Shown here piece by piece: positions 10,939-21,016 of a DNA stretch of 64,000 bases. The notes beneath the pieces were generated by a model that worked only from the letters and a program-made list of their open reading frames with translations, was not told where the DNA came from and ran no database searches. Where the stretch lies: contig CAVONI010000012.1 of NCBI GenBank assembly GCA_963697285.1, positions 806,001 to 870,000 on the forward strand. Direction: 5' to 3'. Position 1 is the stretch's first letter. Every line of letters begins with the position of its first letter. Both the position numbers and the translations under genes were made by a program. Source of the DNA: JAEUQQ01 sp963697285. Lineage in GTDB: Bacteria; Acidobacteriota; Vicinamibacteria; Vicinamibacterales; JAFNAJ01.

Positions 10939-11886
10939 ATGCGACTGGTGACCTTCACGCCCACCGCGGCCGACCCCGGACGCGAGCGCACCTGGCGCCT
11001 GGGGATCCTGCTCGACGGCATCCCCGACATCCTCGATGCCGCTACCGCGATCGCAACGATTGAACCGTCTGCGGGCCGCCCCGAGCAGTATCTCGACTGG
11101 TTCGACGAAGACCGCCCGTGGCTGGCGCGCGCGCGGGCGGCGCATGCACGGTTCTCGGAGGTGTCGGCCCGGGCGGTCGGGCGTGAGACGGGGATCGTTA
11201 TCGCCGCATCGACCGTGCGCGTGCTCGCGCCCGTCCCGCGGCCCGGCAAGATCGTCTGTGCGGGCCTGAACTACCGCGATCATGCGATCGAGGCGAAGCT
11301 GCCGATCCCGGAGTCGCCGGTGCTGTTCGCGAAGTTCACGAGCGCCGTCATCGGCAGCGGCGAGCCGGTGGTGCTTCCCGCCTCGTCGTCACGGATCGAC
11401 TACGAGGCCGAGCTGGCGGTCGTGATCGGCCGCCGCGCGCGCGGCGTGCCACGCGAGCACGCGCTGTCGCACGTCCTGGGATACATGAACGCCAACGACG
11501 TGAGCGCGCGTGACTTCCAGAAGCGCGACGGCCAGTGGGTGCGCAGCAAGTCGTGCGACACATTTGCCCCGATGGGCCCCTGGCTGCTCACGGCCGATGA
11601 CGTCCGCGATCCGCACGCCCTCGGGATCCGCCTGCGCCTCAACGGCCGGACGATGCAGGATTCGTCCACCCAGCAGTTCGTCTTCGACATCCCTGACCTC
11701 ATCGCCTTCCTGTCGGCGACGACCACGCTGGAACCGGGTGACGTGATCCTGACCGGCACGCCGCCCGGCGTCGGCTTCGCCCGCACGCCACCGACGTATC
11801 TCGCGGCCGGCGACGTCATGGAAGTCGAGATCGACGGCCTCGGAACGTTGCGGAATCCGGTCACCGGGCCGCAGGCACCTGTGTAG
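10939..11886 (+). CDS. Fumarylacetoacetate hydrolase (FAH) family protein
   Basis: A 315-residue cytoplasmic enzyme of the FAH/COG0179 family, which hydrolyses or decarboxylates acylpyruvates and related ring-cleavage products with Mg2+ or Mn2+. CAGLNYRDHA, SRIDYEAELAVVIG (metal-binding Glu residues near 157-159), GYMNANDVSARDFQ and LEPGDVILTGTPPGVGF are all in place. The ATG at 10939 is preferred over 10906 because homology starts at RLVTFTP. The stop codon is the TAG that opens a palindromic repeat (11882-11909), which then forms a hairpin right after the stop. Whether it acts on fumarylpyruvate, oxaloacetate or another acid cannot be told. Confidence 0.88.
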   Translation: MRLVTFTPTAADPGRERTWRLGILLDGIPDILDAATAIATIEPSAGRPEQYLDWFDEDRPWLARARAAHARFSEVSARAVGRETGIVIAASTVRVLAPVPRPGKIVCAGLNYRDHAIEAKLPIPESPVLFAKFTSAVIGSGEPVVLPASSSRIDYEAELAVVIGRRARGVPREHALSHVLGYMNANDVSARDFQKRDGQWVRSKSCDTFAPMGPWLLTADDVRDPHALGIRLRLNGRTMQDSSTQQFVFDIPDLIAFLSATTTLEPGDVILTGTPPGVGFARTPPTYLAAGDVMEVEIDGLGTLRNPVTGPQAPV

Positions 11887-11909
11887 GGGCCGCGCCCCTG
11901 CGCGGCCCG
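11882..11909 (+). repeat. GC palindrome family, copy 2 (supplies FAH stop)
   Basis: TAG then GGGCCGCGC, loop CCCT, GCGCGGCCC. The TAG at 11884-11886 is the stop of the FAH gene, and the hairpin follows with no spacer. Confidence 0.9.
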
Positions 11910-11954
11910 ATGCACGGCAACCGGCCTCGTGTCATCGACACCGCACGCGCGCCC

Positions 11955-11982
11955 GGGCCGCGCGGGGGCGCGGCCCCTACAC
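11955..11982 (-). repeat. GC palindrome family, copy 3
   Basis: Reverse orientation: GGGCCGCGC, loop GGGG, GCGCGGCCC, then CTAC. It lies in the 194-bp gap between the convergent FAH and DUF72 genes. Confidence 0.85.
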
Positions 11983-12080
11983 CTGTCGATGAATCACGTT
12001 GACGTTCCGATGTCCGGCGGCCGGCACCCGGGACGATACCGTCAGCGCGGGCGCCGGGCCGCGCAGTCGACGCGACACCG

Positions 12081-12806
12081 TTACGCCGTAGGGGCCGCGC
12101 CCCTGCGCGGCCCGGACAACAGTTCGATGAAGCGGCGCGCGAACTCGGGGCCGCGGGCTTCGTCCTCGTGCTTGAAGTACACGTAGGTGTCACGCCACGG
12201 CCCGAGGGCCCTCGCGCGGTCGGCCCACGTGGCCAGCCCCGCGTCGTCGTACCCCTCGTCGCGCAACCGCAGGTAGCCGAAGTCTGCCGTGGCCTCGATC
12301 GGCGGGTGCCGCTCGGCACTGTCGGCCAGGCACAGCGCGTGGTTGCGATCGCGCAACCGCGCATACACCTCGGCATCGAACCAGGTGTCGTTGCGGAACT
12401 CGAACGCGATGCGCACGTCGGGCGGCAGCCAGCCCAGGAACGTGTCGAAGCGCGCGAGGTCACACTTCATGTTGGGCGGCAACTGGAACAACAGCGGGCC
12501 CAGCCGCGCGCCCAGCGTCGCCGCGGATTCGACGAAGAACCGCACGTCGGGTTCGCACTCCTTCAGCCGCCGCTCGTGCGTGATGCGCTTGGGCGCCTTC
12601 AGCCCGAACACGAACGCCTCCGGCACCTGTGCCGCCCAGCCGGCGAGTACCTTCGGTGTCGGCATGCGGTAGAAACTGGCATTGATCTCGACCGTCCCGA
12701 AGCGCTCGGCATAGAACGGGAGCATCTTCGCCGACGCAAACGGGTCGGGATAGAACTTGCCCTTCCACTCGGGATAGTTGTAGCCGGACGTGCCGACGCG
12801 AATCAT
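12081..12806 (-). CDS. DUF72 (YecE-like) TIM-barrel protein
   Basis: A 241-residue DUF72 protein. The family has a TIM-barrel fold related to xylose isomerase-like enzymes and no established function. Recognisable stretches are IRVGTSGYNYPEWKGKFYP at the start, FGTVEINASFYRMP, FGLKAPKRITHERRL, LGPLLFQLPPN, AFEFRNDTWF and YVYFKHEDEARGPEFA. The ATG at 12806 matches the usual N-terminus; earlier in-frame starts have no homology. The C-terminus RRGAAPTA is read from a palindromic repeat (12088-12115), ending at a TAA just beyond it. Confidence 0.88.
   Translation of the reverse strand: MIRVGTSGYNYPEWKGKFYPDPFASAKMLPFYAERFGTVEINASFYRMPTPKVLAGWAAQVPEAFVFGLKAPKRITHERRLKECEPDVRFFVESAATLGARLGPLLFQLPPNMKCDLARFDTFLGWLPPDVRIAFEFRNDTWFDAEVYARLRDRNHALCLADSAERHPPIEATADFGYLRLRDEGYDDAGLATWADRARALGPWRDTYVYFKHEDEARGPEFARRFIELLSGPRRGAAPTA
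12088..12115 (+). repeat. GC palindrome family, copy 4
   Basis: GTAGGGGCC followed by GGGCCGCGC, loop CCCT, GCGCGGCCC. It is translated as the DUF72 C-terminus on the opposite strand. Confidence 0.85.
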
Positions 12807-12898
12807 GACGCTGCTCCAGGCATGCAAGTCGAGGGTGTGGCGGAGTATAACAACGAGCAGCGCCGCTGTCGGCCGCCGACTTCCCGCCATCTCAGCCA

Positions 12899-13825
12899 AT
12901 GCCCCATCGTCGTCGCTCGCGTTTTGCCTGGCTTCCGCTGACCGCGGCCGCGCTCATCGCGGCCTGCTCCCCTGCGTCGCAGTCGCCGGGTCAAGGCGCC
13001 GACGCGCACGCGGCGCACGCGCCCGCCCCAACCGCGTCGCGGGAGTACCTCATGACGGGCCAGGTCGTCGCCCTCATGCCGGCGACCAACCAGGTCCGCG
13101 TCGCGCACGATGACGTGCCCGGCTACATGGACAAGATGACGATGCCGTTCACCGTGCGTGACGTGAAGGAACTCGAGGGGCTCGCGCCGGGCGATCTCGT
13201 CGAAGCCCGCCTGCACGTCACCGCGTCTGGTGAGTGGATCGACGGCGTGAAGAAGACCGGATCGCGGCCGCTGCCGAAGGAGCTGACCGACGCGCCTCCC
13301 CCGCCGGTCGACCTGCTCGATCCAGGCGACCTCGTCATCGCGCCCCGGCTCGTCTCGCAGGACGACGTGCCGTGGACGCTCGATCAGCTGCGTGGCCAGG
13401 CCGTCGCGATCACGTTCACCTACACGCGCTGCCCGACGACAGACGACTGCTCGCTGATGGATCGGCGCTTCCTCGAGGCCCAGGCCCGCGTGCTGGCGTC
13501 GCCGGCGCTGAGGGGGCGCGTGCACTTCGTCACCGTGTCGTTCGACGCGCGGCACGACACGCCCGCGGTGCTCGCGGCGCACGCGGCGCGGCTCGGCGCC
13601 GACCGTGCGGCGTGGACGTTCGTCACGGCTTCACCAGCCGACGCCGAGGCCTTCGGCGCGCGGCTCGGACTCACGGTCATGCGCGAGTCGGACGCCTCGG
13701 CCACCATCACGCACAACCTGCGCACTGCCGTGCTCACGCCGGCCGGAACGCTCTCGGCGATCCTGCGGGGGAGCGAGTGGAGCACCGACGACCTGCTGCG
13801 GGCGCTCGAGGTGGCACGCCAGTGA
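12899..13825 (+). CDS. CusF-like plus Sco1/SenC copper lipoprotein
   Basis: A 308-residue lipoprotein with lipobox LIAAC (Cys 23) and two domains. Residues about 49-108 resemble the CusF/CopB copper-binding beta-barrel (YLMTGQVVALMP, VPGYMDKMTMPFTV, LEGLAPGDLVEARL). Residues about 125-308 are a Sco1/SenC thioredoxin-like domain with YTRCPTTDDC, where the two cysteines are five residues apart as in several acidobacterial Sco proteins, and the conserved His in ITHNLRTAVL (about 271). Sco proteins deliver copper to the CuA site of cytochrome oxidase or act as periplasmic reductants; no oxidase genes are in this window. Its TGA overlaps the GTG of the next gene. Confidence 0.88.
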   Translation: MPHRRRSRFAWLPLTAAALIAACSPASQSPGQGADAHAAHAPAPTASREYLMTGQVVALMPATNQVRVAHDDVPGYMDKMTMPFTVRDVKELEGLAPGDLVEARLHVTASGEWIDGVKKTGSRPLPKELTDAPPPPVDLLDPGDLVIAPRLVSQDDVPWTLDQLRGQAVAITFTYTRCPTTDDCSLMDRRFLEAQARVLASPALRGRVHFVTVSFDARHDTPAVLAAHAARLGADRAAWTFVTASPADAEAFGARLGLTVMRESDASATITHNLRTAVLTPAGTLSAILRGSEWSTDDLLRALEVARQ

Positions 13826-14488
13826 GCGCGCCGCCGCTCGATGCGTTCGATGCGGAGGAACGGCGGATCATCCGGCGCTGCCCGACGCCACAGGCCGTCC
13901 AGCGCTGGCTGAACAGCATGCCCTACAACGCCGAGCGCGACGGTCCGACGCAGCGAAGCTTCCGGGGCGTCGTCCGCACCGGCACGGCGCACTGCCTCGA
14001 GGCGGCGCTCTCGGCCGCGACCATCCTCGAGCAGCACGGGTATCCGCCGCTCGTCCTCAGCTTCGAGTCGATCGATCAGCTCGACCACGTCATCTTCGCC
14101 TATCGCGACGACGGCAAGTGGGGATCGGTTGCGCGCTCGCGCGATCCCGGCCTGCACGGCCGCCTGCCTGTCTTCAGGCGGGCACGCGACCTGGCAGCCA
14201 GCTACGTGGATGGCTATGTCGACTTCACCGGTCGCATCACGGCCTACGCGCTGGTGAACCTCGACGAGGCGATGGGCCGGTACGACTGGCGCCTGACGAC
14301 GAGGAACGTGTGGAAGCTCGAGCAGATGCTGATCGACTTCCCCCATCGCCCGTTGCGCACGTCAGACGTCCGGATCGACCGCCTGCGGGCCGCGTATTTC
14401 CGCTACAGGCGCCTGCACGGCCGGAAGCCGACGCAGTACCAGAAACCGCCACACGTGGTCGGAGCTGCCGGAGGAGTACCGGTACTGA
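13822..14488 (+). CDS. Transglutaminase-like protein (3' frameshift)
   Basis: About 220 residues, starting at a GTG that overlaps the Sco stop (GTGA), so probably translationally coupled. GTAHCLEAALSAATIL (Cys about 57), LDHVIFAYRDDGKWGSVARS (His about 89) and SRDPGLHGR (Asp about 107) look like the Cys-His-Asp core of a transglutaminase-like fold. After QKPP the given frame runs on to 14721 with non-protein-like sequence, whereas removing one C at 14449-14450 gives HTWSELPEEYRY and a stop at 14488. I take that shorter ending as correct. The substrate is unknown, and coupling to a copper protein does not define it. Confidence 0.68.
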
Positions 14489-14842
14489 CGATCGTCGCGG
14501 ATGCGGGGTCGCGCCGATGCGACATGTCGCGCTGGCCGTTTGCCCCCGGAGGAGGCTCGCGCCGCCGGGCATTTGCTTTCGCGGGCGGGACCTGCCTCCC
14601 TGTGGACCCTGTACGATCACGCCCGCGTGCCGCAAACGCCGACGTCGTGTCGTCCGCGCCGGGGCATGATCGGACTTACGGGCAGGTGCAGGGGCCGCAC
14701 CCCAGTGCGGCCCGGGCGTGAACGCTGTCGCCGGTCACAGGCCTGCGGCACTCCGCGGCAACCGATCCGCGCGGCATGCGGCACCCGTCCCGCACTCGCC
14801 GGCCCGCGCGCAGTAGAATCCTCAAGAGGGAGATTGCCGGAA
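14489..14842. other. Intergenic region with one palindrome
   Basis: No convincing gene. It contains one palindrome-family copy at 14690-14714 and otherwise shows nothing I can name. Confidence 0.5.
14690..14714 (+). repeat. GC palindrome family, copy 5
   Basis: CAGGGGCC leading into GGGCCGCAC, loop CCCA, GTGCGGCCC. Here the usual TAG is CAG. It would otherwise be read as part of the frameshifted tail of the transglutaminase-like gene. Confidence 0.85.
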
Positions 14843-15148
14843 ATGGCCAAGACGTTGTCGAGCGAGTTCGAGATCACGTGCCCGTGTTGCGGCGGCCTGC
14901 TGGTGGTGGATGGCTCTCTCAAGCGCGTCATCCGGCACGAGGCCCGCGCGTCGGGCGACCGGCCCGAGCTCCACGACGCGCAGCGCATCGTCGACGAACA
15001 GGCACGCCGACGCGAGGCGATCTTCGAGGCGTCGTTCGCGGCCGAGCAGACCCGCGGCGACGTGCTGGCCAAGCGGTTCGAGGAAGCCCTGAAGCAAGCC
15101 CACACCGAGCCGATCACCAAGCCGACGCGGGACTTCGATCTGGATTGA
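14843..15148 (+). CDS. Small zinc-finger-like hypothetical protein
   Basis: A 101-residue protein not assigned to a known family. The N-terminus FEITCPCCGGLLVVDGSLKRVIRHE carries a CPCCGG knuckle, which could bind metal with only two or three cysteines or form a dimeric site. The rest is charged and helical (residues 45-90) and ends PTRDFDLD. GGGAG lies 11 bases before the ATG at 14843. It converges on the membrane protein gene. The clean start and composition support a real gene; function is unknown. Confidence 0.65.
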   Translation: MAKTLSSEFEITCPCCGGLLVVDGSLKRVIRHEARASGDRPELHDAQRIVDEQARRREAIFEASFAAEQTRGDVLAKRFEEALKQAHTEPITKPTRDFDLD

Positions 15149-15192
15149 GCAGGCGCCGGGCCCTGGTGCCGAAACTGGCGGAGCGGAGCTCT

Positions 15193-15801
15193 CTAGACGT
15201 CCTCGCGTTCGTCGTGCCCGCCGAGGTCGAGGGCCCGCTCGGTGAACGCGATGTCGTGGGCCTGGATGAGGTCGCGCAGCAGGCGCCGCGCCGCCCCGTA
15301 GAACTGGTGTGGCACGACCAGCGTCAGCGCAATCTGTTTCATGCGCGGGATGAGCACCAGCGTCGGATCGCGCTCCTCGCGCCATCGCAGGCCGCCGATG
15401 CGCGTGTAGGGCACGAAACCCGCCTCGCACCACACGCCGTCGCGGTAGAAGCCGTACCCGATCCGCATCGACAACGGCACCAGGTAGCCGTAGTAGATGA
15501 GCATCATCGACTCGCCGAAGACGTCGCGCGGATGGCGGTGCTGCACGACAAGCTTGAACAGGATCAGCACACCGAGCACGGCGCCGAGAAACAGCATGAG
15601 CCCGTAGAACGGCGGATGCTGCCGCGGCCAGGTCAGCACGGCCGACGACCTGAGACGATAGAAGCGCACGAATTGCACCACGAGGCGCACGTTCGCGGCG
15701 AGGAAGCCGACGCCGAACACGAAGAGCACGCGCGGAAGGATGTCGTCGGTCAACGGCGATTCCCGAGGGGTCTCGCACGGTTGTACCGACCTTGCGCGCA
15801 C
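15193..15801 (-). CDS. Hypothetical membrane protein
   Basis: About 200 residues with two clear membrane helices (VLFVFGVGFLAANVRLVVQFV and FYGLMLFLGAVLGVLILFKLVV), a possible third (MMLIYYGYLVPLSMRI), and a soluble C-terminal half (YRDGVWCEAGFVPYTRIGGLRWRE onward). I do not recognise the family; the soluble half has the alternating pattern of PH-like DUFs, but that is a guess. The frame opens with GTG at 15801, while TTG at 15753 (LTDDILPRV) is an equally likely start. It is the last gene of the efp-yjjX-tdk series. Confidence 0.65.
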   Translation of the reverse strand: MRARSVQPCETPRESPLTDDILPRVLFVFGVGFLAANVRLVVQFVRFYRLRSSAVLTWPRQHPPFYGLMLFLGAVLGVLILFKLVVQHRHPRDVFGESMMLIYYGYLVPLSMRIGYGFYRDGVWCEAGFVPYTRIGGLRWREERDPTLVLIPRMKQIALTLVVPHQFYGAARRLLRDLIQAHDIAFTERALDLGGHDEREDV

Positions 15802-15839
15802 GCGTCAAGATGCGTTCACTGCGAACGCCGCCGAGGCGC

Positions 15840-16415
15840 CTACCCGGCGAGTCGCGGATCGAAGCACACCCGGCACCGTGCCTCGTAGGCGCCCGACGCC
15901 CCGACGAGCACGCGCTCGCTGCTCTGCACGAGCCGCTGCGTGTGGTTCGCCGGGTTGCCGCAGACCACGCAGATGGCCAGCGTCTTGGTGATGTACTCGG
16001 CGATCGCCAGCAACTGCGGCATCGGCTCGAACGGCTTGCCGAGGTAGTCCTGGTCGAGGCCGGCGACGATGACGCGCTTGCCCTGGTCGGCGAGCGTGTT
16101 GCAGACGGCAGGCAACTCGGCGTCGAAGAACTGGCCTTCGTCGATCCCCACGACCTCGGCGCTCTCGTCGATCTGCTCGAGCAGGAGGCGCGACGAGGGC
16201 ACGGCCACCGACTGGATCCGCATGTCGCTGTGCGACACGAGGTGATCGGACGCGTACCGATCGTCGATGCCCGGCTTGAAGATCTGGACCTTCTGCCTGG
16301 CGATCTGCGCGCGGCGCAGCCGTCGGATCAGTTCCTCGGTCTTGCCCGAGAACATGCTGCCGGTGATGACTTCAATCCAGCCGGTCTGGCGGGCGTGTCG
16401 AACGACATCCATCAT
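15840..16415 (-). CDS. tdk: Thymidine kinase (type II)
   Basis: Cytoplasmic salvage enzyme that phosphorylates thymidine with ATP. The 191-residue product has the P-loop GSMFSGKTEEL (residues 19-29), the DEGQFF switch (about 92), and two cysteine pairs, CVVCGNPA (about 152) and CRVCF (about 182), that form the structural zinc site of type II thymidine kinases. It sits 11 bases after yjjX on the same strand, in what looks like one transcript with efp. Confidence 0.95.
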   Translation of the reverse strand: MMDVVRHARQTGWIEVITGSMFSGKTEELIRRLRRAQIARQKVQIFKPGIDDRYASDHLVSHSDMRIQSVAVPSSRLLLEQIDESAEVVGIDEGQFFDAELPAVCNTLADQGKRVIVAGLDQDYLGKPFEPMPQLLAIAEYITKTLAICVVCGNPANHTQRLVQSSERVLVGASGAYEARCRVCFDPRLAG

Positions 16416-16426
16416 GGGAGGGAGGC

Positions 16427-16999
16427 TCAGGAAGTGTAGGGCGCGGGATTATAGAACGGTGCCAGCGCGGCAACAACGGCGAAGCGGAACGCGTCGCGGC
16501 GGCCGATGACATCGGCGGTCAGCACGCCCCACGCGCCACGGTGGCTGCGTGTGCCGGCACCGGCACGCGCATCGATGACGTCGCCGAGTTCGCGCCCTGC
16601 CTCGACTTCCCGCATCACCGCGGCGGGCACGACGATGGTCGGGCCTGCGCCGACCGACTCGAGCCGGCCGTCGTAAGCACACGCCCACGAGCGCAGCACC
16701 CACACGGCACCGTCGCCGTCCCCGTCGCCGAGGCGATCGAGGCCGCCCTCGAGCCCCAGCGCGATCGTCGGGTCGGCGGCCGTCGGCATCCGATCGAACA
16801 ACGTCCGGGCGCGCATCCTCGCGCCGGCGATGGTCGCGGCCTCTGACATGGGCATCGTGGGCGCAACGTCTCCGACGTCGTGCGCCGAGATGAGGCAGCC
16901 GGCATAGGCAGCAGAGACGGCCGCGATGGCGGTGAGGGCCTCGCGCGCGCCCTCGACCTTGGCGGGGCGCGTCGACGCCACGGCGATGCGCAGGGGCAT
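16427..16999 (-). CDS. yjjX: Inosine/xanthosine triphosphatase (YjjX family)
   Basis: A 190-residue member of the DUF84/YjjX family, which removes ITP and XTP from the nucleotide pool and so protects DNA and RNA from deaminated purines. RIAVASTRPAKVEGAREAL at the N-terminus, PMSEAATIAGARMRA, ALGLEGGLD and AFRFAVVAALAPF at the end fit the family. The start overlaps the efp stop by one base (TGATG), so translation is likely coupled. Together with tdk it makes a nucleotide-housekeeping cluster. Confidence 0.88.
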   Translation of the reverse strand: MPLRIAVASTRPAKVEGAREALTAIAAVSAAYAGCLISAHDVGDVAPTMPMSEAATIAGARMRARTLFDRMPTAADPTIALGLEGGLDRLGDGDGDGAVWVLRSWACAYDGRLESVGAGPTIVVPAAVMREVEAGRELGDVIDARAGAGTRSHRGAWGVLTADVIGRRDAFRFAVVAALAPFYNPAPYTS

Positions 17000-17565
17000 C
17001 AGACGCGCGACAGGTACTCGCCGGTTTCGGTGTTGACGCGAATCTTCTCGCCAACCTCGACGAAGGCCGGGACGTTGACGATGAGGCCGGTCTCGAGCGT
17101 CGCCGGCTTGAGTTGCGCGCTCGCGGTCGCGCCCTTGATCGCGGGCACCGCCTCGACGACCCGCAGGTCGACCGTCGGTGGCAACTCGACGCCGACCGGC
17201 TCGGTCTCGTAGAACTCGACGTTGATGGTCGATTCGGGCAGCAGGTACAGCATCGAATCGCCGAGCGCCTCGTCGGAGAGGTGGATCTGCTCGTAGTTCG
17301 ACGTGTCCATGAAGTAGAAGTCGCTGCCGTCCTTGTAGAGGTACTGCATCTCGCGCTCGTCGAGGATGGCACGCTCGACCACGTCTTCTGAACGGAAGCG
17401 GTGATCGACCAGCGCCCCGTTGCGGATGTTGCGCATCTTGACGCGCACGAACCCGCGAAGGTTGCCGGGCGTGACGTGCGTCGCCTCGATCACGCGCACG
17501 AGTTGGTTCTCGTGCTTGATGAGATTGCCCTTGCGGAGCTTCGTCGCCGAAACGGTATTGGCCAT
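16999..17565 (-). CDS. efp: Translation elongation factor P
   Basis: A 188-residue EF-P, which relieves ribosome stalling at polyproline. All three beta-barrel domains are present (KLRKGNLIKHENQLVRVIE; FRSEDVVERAILDEREMQYLYKDGSDFYFMD; the C-terminal VGEKIRVNTETGEYLSRV). The tip of domain I reads HVTPGNLRGFV, so the residue that is normally a modified Lys or Arg is Asn 35, with Arg at 37. This resembles loops I recall from Verrucomicrobia and Chlamydiae rather than the PGKG type. The ATG at 17565 is chosen by homology; the frame continues upstream through repeats. It is the first gene of a four-gene series. Confidence 0.95.
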   Translation of the reverse strand: MANTVSATKLRKGNLIKHENQLVRVIEATHVTPGNLRGFVRVKMRNIRNGALVDHRFRSEDVVERAILDEREMQYLYKDGSDFYFMDTSNYEQIHLSDEALGDSMLYLLPESTINVEFYETEPVGVELPPTVDLRVVEAVPAIKGATASAQLKPATLETGLIVNVPAFVEVGEKIRVNTETGEYLSRV

Positions 17566-17920
17566 GCTGATGGACGCTTCCGGAGTCGTGTTACGTGTTC
17601 GGGACGCGCAGGGGCGCGGCCCCTGTCTCGTCTGATTCGTATCCGGGCCGCACTGGGGTGCGGCCCCTACACCTGACAACCTGTGCGCTGAGGGTCACAA
17701 ACCGGGGGGCGGCCCCTGCACATGACAACCTGCGCGTTCGCGTCGCAACGAGGGTGCCGCCACAGCCTTCCCCGGCGAGGGTCACGTCAGCGTGCGGCCG
17801 CCAACGACTGACACCCCGATCGTCGAGCGAACAACCGCAGGATGTTAGCACGCGCGTCGCGGAACCCGGCAAAACCGCCCAGCCGCTCCGTGGTACCATC
17901 ACGAGACGGATCCCACACCC
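17566..17920. other. Intergenic region with palindrome cluster
   Basis: A 355-bp gap between divergent efp and Deg protease genes. It holds three palindrome-family copies (17607-17724) and presumably the promoters of both genes; no clear promoter consensus was found. Confidence 0.6.
17607..17724. repeat. GC palindrome family, cluster of three (copies 6-8)
   Basis: A partial copy at 17607-17625 (GCAGGGGCGCGGCCCCTG), a full inverted copy at 17645-17672 (GGGCCGCAC, loop TGGG, GTGCGGCCC, CTAC), and a partial copy at 17703-17720. The second and third are each followed by ACATGACAACCTG-like sequence, a short direct repeat that suggests duplication of a longer unit. Confidence 0.8.
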
Positions 17921-19106
<1,186 letters not shown>

Positions 19107-19129
19107 CCGATCTCGCCGCCGGGCCGGTG

Positions 19130-19789
19130 TCAGGCCCAGGAGGCCGAGACGCACCGGTTGCCGCGCGCGAAGGCGCGCCACGGGTGCTCGACGCCAAGGC
19201 GGATGCCAATGCGCGGCGACCAGGCGATCGGGCCTCGCTCGAAGCCGCGATCCACGACACGCAGGGGCGACGAGGTGAGCGCCCACTGGTTCTGCCGGAG
19301 GTCGATCGCAAGCGCTTGCGCCAGGTTGGCCGGCCCGCGACACAGGTCTGACTCGCGCGCGACGGCGGTGGCGCGTCGCAGGCGACGGCGCGCGTGCATC
19401 AGTGCCACACCGTCGAGCGGCTCGAGCGCCCGGATCAGGCACGCTGCCGGAAAGCCCTCGCGCTCGGTGACGGCGTTCACGAGGTAGTGCATCCCGTAGT
19501 TGAAGTAGACGTAGGCGAGGCCGGGCGGCCCGTACAGCGGCGCCGTCCGCGGCGTGAGCCCGGCGGCGGCGTGGCAGGCGGGGTCGTCCTCACCGATGTA
19601 GGCCTCGGTCTCGACGATGATGCCGCTGGCGAAGCCGTCGGGGGCGTGGTGCTCGAGGACCTTGCCGATCAGGTCGCGGGCGACCTCGAGCGTCGGGCGG
19701 GCGAAGAACGACGCCGGAAGCGCGGCGGCAGAGCGGATGTCGGGATCGCGCGGCGCTGGCGTGCGCTCGCCCCCCACGAAGGGCGTCAC
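19130..19789 (-). CDS. mpg: 3-methyladenine DNA glycosylase (AAG/MPG family)
   Basis: A 219-residue base-excision repair enzyme that removes alkylated and deaminated purines from DNA. The catalytic Glu lies in IIVETEAYIGEDDPACHAAAG (about residue 60). LYGPPGLAYVYFNYGMHYLVNAVT and PAACLIRALEP are hallmark AAG sequences, as is DLCRGPANLAQAL. The start overlaps the stop of the HEAT-repeat gene (ATGA), so the two are likely coupled, and upstream lies uvrA. This groups a base-excision and a nucleotide-excision enzyme in one transcript. Confidence 0.93.
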   Translation of the reverse strand: MTPFVGGERTPAPRDPDIRSAAALPASFFARPTLEVARDLIGKVLEHHAPDGFASGIIVETEAYIGEDDPACHAAAGLTPRTAPLYGPPGLAYVYFNYGMHYLVNAVTEREGFPAACLIRALEPLDGVALMHARRRLRRATAVARESDLCRGPANLAQALAIDLRQNQWALTSSPLRVVDRGFERGPIAWSPRIGIRLGVEHPWRAFARGNRCVSASWA

Positions 19790-21016
19790 GGCATCCGTGC
19801 CCGCGCGAGGGCGCGCTCGATGGCACGCGCCGTCTCGGTGTCGGCGTCGCCCTTCGCGCGGTCGAGTGCCGCAACCGCGTCGGGTCCGCCGATGAGGCCG
19901 AGCGTCATCGCGACGCGCGCGCGCTGCGCCGGATCCGGATCGGCGATCGCCGCGCCCAGTTGTCGTGCCACCGGCTGGCCGAGCTCAACGAGATAGGCCA
20001 TGGCCTGCGCCGCGGTCTTCTCGTTGCGCAGCGCCTCGACGAGCATCGGCATCTGCGGCCGCCCGACGCTCTGCAGCGCATAGGCGAAGGCGAGGCGCGT
20101 GGCGGCGTCCTTCTCGCGCGCGAGCCCGTCTTCGAGCGTCGGCATCGACAACGAGGCCGATCCGCTGCGGGCGAGCCCTTCGGCGGCCCATCGGCGCATC
20201 AACGCGTTCTTGCTCGTCAACCCCTCCTGGAACAGCGGCACCTGCGACTCGTGCCCGATGCGTGACATGGCGTCGAACGCCGCTTCGGCCACGGGCCCCT
20301 TCCCGTAGAAGGCGAACTGCTCGCGCAGGGCCTGCAGGGCGCGCAGGTCCTTCACGTCGCCGATCGCGCGCAGGGCCGCCACTTTCACCGCGATCTTCTT
20401 GTCGTTGACGGCCTCGATGAGCGCGTCGCCCGCGCCGATCACGCGCAACCCGCCCGCAACGCGCGCCGCCGCGACACGGATCTTCTCGTCGGGATCACGA
20501 AGCGCCGCCCCGAGCACGTCGGCCGTCGGCTGATCGACCGGCGGCCGGGCGAGCACGCCCAGCGCGTAGGTCGCCTCGAGGCGCACCTTCGGGTTGTCGT
20601 CGCGCATCGCCCCGCGCAACCCCTCGACCACCTCGGGCACGACGGGGCGCGGAAGCAGCACGAACGGCCCCATGTCGAAGACGGCTTCGGCCGTGGCGCG
20701 GTCGCGCACTTCGATCACGAGCGCCACGTGCTTCTTCGTGGCCACCTTCTCGACCACCACGAACCCGAGCAGTGTCTGGATGGCCTCGAACTGGATCGCG
20801 TCGAGCGGGATCGGTGAGCAGCGCGCCGATCGGCGCCATCGACTCGGGATAGCTGGCCGCGCCGAGCACCCGCATCGCCGCAATGCGCGTGTCGGGATCG
20901 GTGCTCTTCAGGTCGCGAACCACCTCTTCGTACGGCCGCTGCGCGGCTGCCGGCGACGCCGTCAGTGCCAGCATCACCGCCATCGCCGCGGCTCGCGCTC
21001 TCCATGCCTGCGTCAC
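19786..21016 (-). CDS. Secreted HEAT-repeat protein (frameshifted)
   Basis: About 410 residues. The GTG at 21016 has AGGAGG six bases upstream and overlaps the uvrA stop (GTGA). A signal peptide (AMAVMLALTASPAAAQ) is followed by at least eight HEAT/PBS-lyase-type repeats, such as STDPDTRIAAMRVLGAASYPESMAPIGALL, DDNPKVRLEATYALGVLARP and DPDEKIRVAAARVAGGLRVIG. After ALLTDP the frame shifts; removing one C from the CCC at 20807-20809 (minus strand) joins it to LDAIQFEAIQTLLGF. HEAT repeats are protein-binding scaffolds. Why a secreted scaffold is coupled to DNA-repair genes is unclear. Confidence 0.8.

Noticed and set aside
14489..14721. C-terminal extension of the transglutaminase-like protein to 14721
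   Set aside because: It reads through a palindromic repeat with non-protein-like sequence; a one-base correction gives a natural ending at 14488.
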